Assembly (NCBI GenBank): GCA_021789355.1 | Contig: JAJYJR010000220.1 | Coordinates: forward strand, 1 to 8,996 | DNA length: 8,996 bases | Direction: 5' to 3' | Source of the DNA: Chloroflexota bacterium | GTDB lineage: Bacteria; Chloroflexota; Limnocylindria; Limnocylindrales; CSP1-4 | Part shown: positions 1 through 4,967 of the stretch, in pieces | Position numbering within the stretch: the stretch's first letter is position 1 | How the letters are laid out: every line of letters starts with the position of its first letter | Program-made: the position numbers and the translations under genes | Notes under the pieces: model-generated | What the model was told of the DNA's origin: nothing | What the model saw: the letters and a program-made list of their open reading frames with translations, nothing else | The model's database searches: none

Positions 1-1435
1 GCCGCAGCACCACCGGTCGGGCCGCCGAGATGGCGTTCGCCCGGTTGGCGCAGACGAGCCCGTCGTCGCCGACGAACACCTCCCCGACCAGCTCCTCCCG
101 CCTCAGAGCGCTCCGCGCCACCGGCCCCGCCAGGTAGTCCAGCGTGGGCCCCCACGCGGGATCCTCGACCAGCAGCCCCGCGCCGGCCTGCTCGAGGCCC
201 CGCAGCGCCTTGTTCAGCGCGGAGCCGAACGTCCGGTCGATCGCCATCACCTCACCGGTCGCCTTCATCTGCGATCCCAGCGTGCGGTCGGCCCCCGGAA
301 ACTTGTCGAACGGGAACCGCGGCAGCTTGACCACCACGTAGTCGAGCGCCGGTTCGAAGGCCGCCACGGTGGTGCCGGTGACCGCGTTCGGGATCTCCGC
401 CAGCCGGCGCCCGATCGCGATCTGCGCCGCGACCCGAGCGATGGGGTAGCCGGTCGCCTTCGAGGCCAGCGCCGACGAGCGGCTCACCCGGGGATTGACC
501 TCGATCACCGCGTGCTCCCGCCCGTCCGGGGACAGCGCGAACTGCACGTTGCAGCCACCCTCCACGCCCAGCGCGCGGATGATCGACAGCGCCGCGGAGC
601 GCAACCGCTGGTGGACCTGGTCGGGCAGCGTCTGCACCGGCGCCACCACGATCGAGTCGCCGGTGTGCACGCCCAGTGGATCGACGTTCTCCATCGAGCA
701 GACCGCGATGCACGTGTCGTCGGCGTCGCGCATCACCTCGTATTCGATCTCCTGCCAGCCGACCAGGCAGCGCTCGACGATCACCTGGCCGATGGGACTC
801 GCGCGGAGCCCGGTGCGCACCCGCTCGCGGTAGGCGGCCTCGGTCTCCACGATGCCGCCCCCGGTGCCGCCCAGCGTGAACGCCGGCCGGATGATGGCCG
901 GCAGCCCGATCCGCTCGAGCGCGCGGGCGGCGGACGCGTGCCGCTCCGCCTCCGTGGCCCCCTGCACGATCTCCGACGGCGGGTACGGCTGCCCGATCCG
1001 ATCGAGCAGCCCGCGGAACCGCTCCCGGTCCTCGGCCATCTCGATCGCCTCGAGCGGCGTGCCGAGGAGCGGCACCCCCGTGCGCTCCAGGATCCCTTCG
1101 CGGGAGAGCGCCACCGCCAGGTTGAGGGCGGTCTGCCCGCCCAGCCCGGCCAGGATGCCGTCCGGTCGCTCGCGCTCGACGATCCGCTCGACCACGTCGA
1201 CGGTGAGCGGCTCGAGGTACACGACGTCCGCGACGCCGGGGTCGGTCATGATGGTGGCCGGATTCGAGTTGAGCAGGATCGTGCGGACGCCCTCGTCCCG
1301 CAGGGCGCGGCACGCCTGCGTCCCCGCGTAGTCGAACTCCGCCGCCTGGCCGATCACCACGGGCCCCGAGCCCAGGATGAGGACCGTCCGAGGTCGGGCC
1401 CGGGATCCCGCAGCGGCCCGTGCCGTGCCGCTCAC
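1..1435 (-). CDS. carB: Carbamoyl-phosphate synthase large subunit, N-terminal part (runs off left edge)
   Basis: Large subunit of carbamoyl-phosphate synthase (EC 6.3.5.5), which builds carbamoyl phosphate from bicarbonate, 2 ATP and ammonia channelled from CarA, for pyrimidine and arginine synthesis in the cytoplasm. The first 478 codons are present. Near residues 18-50 the [17 protein letters not shown] and [10 protein letters not shown] motifs mark the pre-ATP-grasp fold. [44 protein letters not shown] and [20 protein letters not shown] belong to the carboxyphosphate ATP-grasp domain. The GTG start (1435-1433) overlaps the carA stop as GTGA, which implies translational coupling. After residue 415 (KALRGLE) I cannot recognise the usual oligomerisation-domain signatures (PTDxR, IDPWF), so the last 63 visible residues are divergent. 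The remaining half (roughly 600 residues) lies outside the window. The family assignment is secure. Confidence 0.95.
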   Translation of the reverse strand, partial: MSGTARAAAGSRARPRTVLILGSGPVVIGQAAEFDYAGTQACRALRDEGVRTILLNSNPATIMTDPGVADVVYLEPLTVDVVERIVERERPDGILAGLGGQTALNLAVALSREGILERTGVPLLGTPLEAIEMAEDRERFRGLLDRIGQPYPPSEIVQGATEAERHASAARALERIGLPAIIRPAFTLGGTGGGIVETEAAYRERVRTGLRASPIGQVIVERCLVGWQEIEYEVMRDADDTCIAVCSMENVDPLGVHTGDSIVVAPVQTLPDQVHQRLRSAALSIIRALGVEGGCNVQFALSPDGREHAVIEVNPRVSRSSALASKATGYPIARVAAQIAIGRRLAEIPNAVTGTTVAAFEPALDYVVVKLPRFPFDKFPGADRTLGSQMKATGEVMAIDRTFGSALNKALRGLEQAGAGLLVEDPAWGPTLDYLAGPVARSALRREELVGEVFVGDDGLVCANRANAISAARPVVLR

Positions 1436-2613
1436 GCGCGCACCGGCCGGATGGGGCCCCGCTCGCCGCGCTTCACGTGCTCCACGAACCGGTCGAACAC
1501 CTCCAGGGCGTCGAGCGGCCCCGGCGATCCCTCGGGGTGGTACTGCACCGATTCGACCGGCAACTCCGAGTGGCGTAGCCCCTCGACCGACCCGTCGTTC
1601 AGGTTGCGCTGGCTGACGTAGAAGCCGCTCGAGGGCCGGATGCTCTCGCCGACCACCTGGACCTCGTGGTTCTGCGCGGTCACCTGCACCCGCCCCGATC
1701 CCAGGTCCTGGACCGGATGGTTCGCGCCGTGGTGGCCGAAGCGGAGCCGGCGCGTCTCTCCCCCGGCCGCGAGCCCGACCAGTTGATGGCCCAGGCAGAT
1801 CGCCAGCAGGGGCCGGCCGTCGGCGAGCGCGGCCCGCGCGAGCGCCACGGGTGCGGCCAGGCGGGCCGGGTCCCCGGGTCCGGGCGACAGCACCAGGCCG
1901 TCGATGCCCGGCGCGAGTGCCTCGGCCGGTCCCACGACGTGCGGCAGCACGCGGACGCGCGCCCCGCGCCGCCGAAGCCCCCGCACGATGTTCGCCTTCA
2001 GACCGAAGTCCACCACCGCGACGAGGGGTCCGTCGCCGGCCCCCACGTCGTACGGGTCGGGCGCCGACACCTGTCCCACGAAGTCCTCTTCCTCCCAGCG
2101 CGGGAGGGAGCGCGCGGCCTCGACCGCCGCCTCCGGGTCCACGTCGCCGGGCGCCGTCACGTACGCCCGCTGGGCCCCGGTCTCGCGCAGGTGGCGGGCC
2201 AGCGCGCGCGTGTCGACGCCCGCGATCGCCGGGACACCGTTCCCACGGAGAAGGTGGACGATCTGCCGCGCCCGGCCCACCACCGCCGCGGTCGCGTGCG
2301 CCACGACGAGGGCCCGCAGCCACGGCCGCTCCGACTGATCGTCCTCCACCAGGCGACCGTAGTTCCCGATCAGCGGGTAGGTCATCACGACCACCTGGCC
2401 GGCGTACGACGGGTCGGTGCAGACCTCCTGGTAGCCGGTCTGGCTGGTGTTCGCGACCAGGTCGCCCCCGGCCGCGACCGGTGCCCCGAACGCGACGCCC
2501 GGGAAGACCGCCCCGTCCTCGAGCGCCACCAGCGCCGGCCCATGGGCACCCACTCGCGGATCCACGACGGCATCCGGGGGCACGAGGAGGGGTCGCTGGA
2601 GCGGTGAGGTCAT
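1432..2613 (-). CDS. carA: Carbamoyl-phosphate synthase small (glutaminase) subunit
   Basis: Class I glutamine amidotransferase subunit that hydrolyses glutamine and passes ammonia to CarB. The 393-residue length is normal for the family. The N-terminal CarA-specific domain shows [19 protein letters not shown] and TYPLIGNYG (about 55-86). The amidotransferase domain begins near [17 protein letters not shown] (197-213). The catalytic Cys is C273 in AICLGHQ, and the His/Glu pair is H359/E361 in [28 protein letters not shown] and [14 protein letters not shown] are further family signatures. The ATG at 2613 is the furthest upstream in-frame start: an in-frame TGA sits eight codons before it (2637-2635) with no start between. 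No Shine-Dalgarno is visible; a strong hairpin ends 19 nt upstream. It is first in the carAB operon, divergent from the malic enzyme gene. Confidence 0.96.
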   Translation of the reverse strand: MTSPLQRPLLVPPDAVVDPRVGAHGPALVALEDGAVFPGVAFGAPVAAGGDLVANTSQTGYQEVCTDPSYAGQVVVMTYPLIGNYGRLVEDDQSERPWLRALVVAHATAAVVGRARQIVHLLRGNGVPAIAGVDTRALARHLRETGAQRAYVTAPGDVDPEAAVEAARSLPRWEEEDFVGQVSAPDPYDVGAGDGPLVAVVDFGLKANIVRGLRRRGARVRVLPHVVGPAEALAPGIDGLVLSPGPGDPARLAAPVALARAALADGRPLLAICLGHQLVGLAAGGETRRLRFGHHGANHPVQDLGSGRVQVTAQNHEVQVVGESIRPSSGFYVSQRNLNDGSVEGLRHSELPVESVQYHPEGSPGPLDALEVFDRFVEHVKRGERGPIRPVRA

Positions 2614-2632
2614 GGGACGCTGGCGGCGGAGG

Positions 2633-2663
2633 GGTCACCGCATGCCCCGCGGGCGCGGTGACC
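2633..2663 (-). promoter_or_regulatory. Hairpin in the carA 5' leader
   Basis: Perfect 9-bp arms, GGTCACCGC (2633-2641) and GCGGTGACC (2655-2663), enclose a second GCCC/GGGC stem (2644-2647 with 2651-2654) closed by a 3-nt CGC loop. A two-nt AT bulge separates the stems. Its base lies 19 nt before the carA ATG, and the intervening 19 nt are pyrimidine-rich with no Shine-Dalgarno. Seen directly: the symmetry. Inferred: it could act in the mRNA to control ribosome access, or as a protein-binding dyad. No U-tract follows, so a classical terminator is unlikely. Confidence 0.55.
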
Positions 2664-2716
2664 GAGGGATGGCGTGTGCAGGGCGGTCTCCTTCACGGTC
2701 TCACTGGGCCGATCAC

Positions 2717-2753
2717 GCCGGCCGAGCGGCCGGCACGCCCGGCCTCACCGGGC
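2717..2753. repeat. Two adjacent GC-rich palindromes upstream of carA
   Basis: GCCGGCCG-AG-CGGCCGGC (2717-2734) is an 18-bp near-perfect palindrome with 8-bp arms. It is followed directly by GCCCGG-CCTCA-CCGGGC (2737-2742 with 2748-2753). Both fall in the putative carA leader, between the candidate promoter near 2773 and the start codon. No T-run accompanies either one. High GC makes short GC palindromes common, so functional weight is modest. Confidence 0.4.
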
Positions 2754-2767
2754 CGGTTCACGGAACG

Positions 2768-2796
2768 ACCGTAGAGTACATCGATTCCGGGATCGA
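2768..2796 (-). promoter_or_regulatory. Candidate carA promoter with dyad
   Basis: On the minus strand TACTCT (2778-2773) and overlapping TACGGT (2773-2768) fit the TANNNT -10 pattern. They are the nearest such hexamers upstream of carA, because no TA dinucleotide occurs between the carA start and 2772. A near-palindrome TCGATTCCGGGATCGA (2781-2796, one mismatched pair) sits just upstream, where a -35/-10 spacer would be. Start of transcription here would give a leader of about 150 nt. No good -35 is visible. Confidence 0.35.
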
Positions 2797-2827
2797 GGCC
2801 CGGCGGCGCCTGCCTGCACGTGCATGA

Positions 2828-2871
2828 CCTGGCGCCGGAGACGCATGATCATACGTCCTCCGCCGCCCAGG
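2828..2871. repeat. 44-nt imperfect inverted repeat in the divergent control region
   Basis: The arms pair from C2828-G2871 inwards to G2847-C2850, with two mismatches (2835/2863 and 2844/2853) and two single-base bulges (2868 and 2857), converging on a central ATGATCAT. The core ACGCATGATCATACGT (2841-2856) is itself a 16-bp palindrome with one mismatched pair. A symmetry this long is not explained by GC content, because its centre is AT-rich. It could be a cruciform-forming or protein-binding site, or an RNA hairpin if transcribed. No T-run follows on either strand. Confidence 0.5.
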
Positions 2872-2906
2872 CAGCTCTTCCCTTTGCACGTGGCATCCAG
2901 GATGGG

Positions 2907-2912
2907 AGCATA
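2907..2912 (-). promoter_or_regulatory. Candidate upstream -10 (TATGCT) towards carA
   Basis: TATGCT on the minus strand (2912-2907) is identical to the hexamers that precede the malic enzyme and zinc-ribbon starts by 6 nt. Here it overlaps one GCATGATTATGC element, as expected if a bound regulator blocked the promoter. Transcription from it would run through the 44-nt inverted repeat towards carA, giving a leader of nearly 290 nt. No -35 is recognisable. Confidence 0.3.
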
Positions 2913-3036
2913 ATCATGCGACCAGCCAGGCGAGCCGGGGGGACCGGCCAGGAGTCGACCTGACGAGCTCGTCCGCCCCGTCCGTGCTACCGGCGCGGCC
3001 GGTCCGGTCGGCACTTCCGGCGGTCGTGGCGGCGGG

Positions 3037-3042
3037 TATGCT
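3037..3042 (+). promoter_or_regulatory. -10 element for a leaderless malic enzyme transcript
   Basis: TATGCT is followed by exactly 6 nt and then the GTG start at 3049, so a transcript would begin at or near the start codon. The same hexamer and spacing occur before the gene at 8015. This agrees with the absence of a Shine-Dalgarno here. Confidence 0.5.
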
Positions 3043-3048
3043 GCGCCC

Positions 3049-4776
3049 GTGAAGACTCTCCCAGTCCTCCCGACCCGGCGCGCCGACGGTGTTGTCGAGG
3101 TGTCCTGCCGCGGCGCGGAGCTCCTGGCGAATCCGCTCCTCAACAAGGACCTGGCGTTCGACGAGCAGGAGCGCGACGAGCTGGGGCTGCGTGGGCTGCT
3201 GCCGCCGCACGTGCGCACCATCGACGAGCAGGTCGCCCTCGAGCTCGAGCACGTCCGCCGCAAGGCCGACGATCTCGAGCGGTACATCGGCCTGGCCGCC
3301 CTCCAGGACCGCAACGAGACCCTCTTCTACCGGCTCCTCGTCGAGAACATCGAGGAGTTCATGCCCATCGTCTACACCCCGACCGTGGGACGGGCATGCC
3401 AGCAGTTCAGCCACGTCATGCGCCGCGCGCGGGGCGTGTGGATCACCCCGGACGACTCCGGCCGTATCGCGGACCTGCTGCACAACGCGCGCGACGAGGA
3501 GGTCCGGCTCATCGTCGCCACCGACAACGAGCGCATCCTGGGCCTCGGCGACCAGGGAGCCGGCGGGATGGGGATCCCGATCGGGAAGCTCGCCCTGTAC
3601 ACGGCCGGCGCCGGCATCTACCCATCGCTGACGCTGCCCGTGTCGCTCGACGTGGGCACCGACAACCAGGCGCTGCTCGAGGACCCGCTGTACATGGGCT
3701 ACCGGCATCCGCGGCTGCGCGGCGCCCCGTACGACGAGTTCATCGAGGAATTCGTGGAGGCGGTCAACCTGGTGTTCCCGCACTCCCTGCTGCAATGGGA
3801 GGACTTCAAGCAACACAACGCCATCCGCGTCCTGGACCGCTTCCGGCACCGCGTCGCCAGCTTCAACGACGACATCCAGGGCACCGCGGGCGTGGTGCTC
3901 GCGGGGCTCATCGCCGCGCTGCGCATCCTCGATGAGCCGCTGCATCGCCAGCGGCTCGTGTTCGTGGGTTCCGGGGCGGCCGGCGTCGGGGTCGCGCGCC
4001 TGGTGCGCGTTGCCATGGAGCGCGAGGGAGCGGAACGAGCCACGGTCGCGCAGGCGATCGCCATGCTCGACACACACGGCCTGGTGCACACCGGTCGCGC
4101 GCCGCTCGACCCCGACAAGCTCGAGTTCGCCATGACGCCGCAGGTCATGGCGGCCCACGGGTTCGTCGGCGAGGGCCCCTTCGACCTCGAGGAGGTGGTC
4201 CGGCGGATGCGGCCGACCATGCTGATCGGCACCAGCGGAACCCCCGGGTCGTTCACCGAGGCGGCCATCCGGGAAATGGCGAAGCACGCGCGCATCCCGA
4301 TCGTGATGCCGCTCTCGAACCCGACGTCCAAGTCCGAGGCGCTTCCCGAGGACATCCTGCGGTGGACCGAGGGCCGCGCGATCGTGGCGACCGGCAGCCC
4401 GTTCCCACCGGTGGAAGTCGCGGGTGAGCCGCGGCTGATCGGACAGGCCAACAATGTGTTCGTGTTCCCCGGCGTGGGCCTGGGTGCGATCGTCGCCGAC
4501 GCGCGCGAGGTGACGGACGAGATGTTCCTGGTCGCCGCCCACACCCTGGCCGACATGGCGACACCGGAGCGGCTCGCGTCCGGCTCGCTCTACCCGCCCA
4601 TCGGCTCGCTGCGCGAAGTGACGCGGGCCATCGCGGTGCGGGTGGTGTGCCAGGCCCGTGACTGCGGGGTGGGACGCGGCATCCACGATGAGCAGATCGA
4701 GCGAGCGATCGACGACGCCATGTGGTATCCGGCTTACCCGCGGTACGTGGCGGCATCGGCGATCGCTGCGCTCTGA
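3049..4776 (+). CDS. maeA: NAD-dependent malic enzyme (malate oxidoreductase, decarboxylating)
   Basis: Oxidative decarboxylation of malate to pyruvate and CO2 with reduction of NAD(P) in the cytoplasm; it is anaplerotic/gluconeogenic or feeds pyruvate. The 575-residue length fits the large (about 560-aa) bacterial/eukaryotic-type malic enzymes. By comparison with the family, Y109 in VYTPTVGRACQQFS and K180 in GMGIPIGKLALY are the catalytic Tyr and Lys. E251 and D252 (QWEDF) and D275 (FNDDIQGT) are the metal ligands. R162 lies in NERILGLGDQG, and N424 (PLSNPTS) and N468 (QANNVFVFPG) bind substrate. The Rossmann loop reads GSGAAGVGVA (307-316), where many relatives have GAGEAAxG. The GTG start is preferred because TATGCT stands 6 nt upstream. 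The gene stands alone: a 191-bp gap follows, and carA is divergent. NAD over NADP preference is inferred from the family, not proven. Confidence 0.93.
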   Translation: MKTLPVLPTRRADGVVEVSCRGAELLANPLLNKDLAFDEQERDELGLRGLLPPHVRTIDEQVALELEHVRRKADDLERYIGLAALQDRNETLFYRLLVENIEEFMPIVYTPTVGRACQQFSHVMRRARGVWITPDDSGRIADLLHNARDEEVRLIVATDNERILGLGDQGAGGMGIPIGKLALYTAGAGIYPSLTLPVSLDVGTDNQALLEDPLYMGYRHPRLRGAPYDEFIEEFVEAVNLVFPHSLLQWEDFKQHNAIRVLDRFRHRVASFNDDIQGTAGVVLAGLIAALRILDEPLHRQRLVFVGSGAAGVGVARLVRVAMEREGAERATVAQAIAMLDTHGLVHTGRAPLDPDKLEFAMTPQVMAAHGFVGEGPFDLEEVVRRMRPTMLIGTSGTPGSFTEAAIREMAKHARIPIVMPLSNPTSKSEALPEDILRWTEGRAIVATGSPFPPVEVAGEPRLIGQANNVFVFPGVGLGAIVADAREVTDEMFLVAAHTLADMATPERLASGSLYPPIGSLREVTRAIAVRVVCQARDCGVGRGIHDEQIERAIDDAMWYPAYPRYVAASAIAAL

Positions 4777-4786
4777 TCGCGGGCGA

Positions 4787-4857
4787 GCCGCCGGGGCGGC
4801 CAACCGCTCGGCGCGTCCCGGGGCACCGTCGCGACGCTTCGTCCGACGGCGCCGTCG
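4787..4857. repeat. Palindromes downstream of the malic enzyme gene
   Basis: GCCGCC-GG-GGCGGC (4787-4800) starts 10 nt after the stop codon. A perfect 14-bp palindrome, CGACGGCGCCGTCG, lies at 4844-4857. Either could form a stem at the transcript end, but neither is followed by a T-run, so intrinsic termination is not supported. Positions 4777-4967 hold no gene. Confidence 0.35.
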
Positions 4858-4910
4858 CCGTGGTCGGCACGAGGCCCGCGGTCCAGGACGGCGGATCCTT
4901 CTGGCCGCGA

Positions 4911-4947
4911 GACCCGTACCTTCGGGTCATGGCGACCGGGTGACCCG
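4911..4947 (+). promoter_or_regulatory. Promoter of the EAL gene with GACCCG dyads and a four-codon mini-ORF
   Basis: TACCTT (4917-4922, TANNNT pattern) is flanked exactly by GACCCG (4911-4916) and CGGGTC (4923-4928), so the -10 is the centre of a dyad. Six nt after it an ATG (4929) opens a mini-ORF, M-A-T-G-stop (TGA at 4941-4943). A second dyad, CGGGT-G-ACCCG (4937-4947), overlaps that stop. The ATG is in frame with the EAL gene start at 4968. The layout suggests a repressor operator plus a leaderless mini-ORF, by inference only. Confidence 0.4.
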
Positions 4948-4967
4948 TCCTCGACCGTAGACACGTT

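Larger units (their letters stand above)
2815..2919 (-). repeat. Duplicated GYATGATYATGC plus CACGTGCA module
   Basis: Read on the minus strand, two diverged copies lie in tandem. Copy one has GCATGATTATGC (2919-2908) then CACGTGCA (2892-2885). Copy two has GTATGATCATGC (2854-2843) then CACGTGCA (2822-2815, itself part of the palindrome TGCACGTGCA at 2815-2824). The 12-mers match at 10 of 12 positions and the 8-mers are identical. The gaps between the two elements are 15 and 20 nt. Inferred: paired operators for a regulator of carAB and/or the malic enzyme gene. Confidence 0.5.
2614..3048. other. Divergent intergenic control region, carA / malic enzyme
   Basis: This 435-bp gene-free stretch separates carAB (minus) from the malic enzyme gene (plus). 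Besides the elements listed separately, it holds a plus-strand sigma-70-like pair, TTGCAC (2884-2889) and CATAAT (2909-2914), with a long 19-bp spacer. It also holds a perfect dyad, ACCGGC-GCG-GCCGGT (2989-3003), at about -46 to -60 relative to the malic enzyme start. Its 2770-2920 section is clearly more AT-rich than the flanks. No recognisable PyrR site, T-box or other known riboswitch was seen. Confidence 0.6.

Noticed and set aside
252..1313. 353-codon minus-strand ORF and the 369-codon plus-strand ORF at 512-1621 over carB
   Set aside because: Both are other-frame shadows; the carB frame starting at GTG 1435 carries all the family motifs and stays open to the window edge.
1666..2607. 313-codon plus-strand ORF over carA
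   Set aside because: Antisense shadow of carA, without recognisable motifs.
4787..4800. Intrinsic terminator after the malic enzyme gene
   Set aside because: The GC stem is not followed by a T-run and a 2-nt loop is too tight for the full stem.
2914..4803. 629-codon minus-strand ORF opposite the malic enzyme gene
   Set aside because: It is the complement of a clearly identified malic enzyme; its Arg/His/Asp-rich sequence has no family features and arises from GC-rich codon bias.
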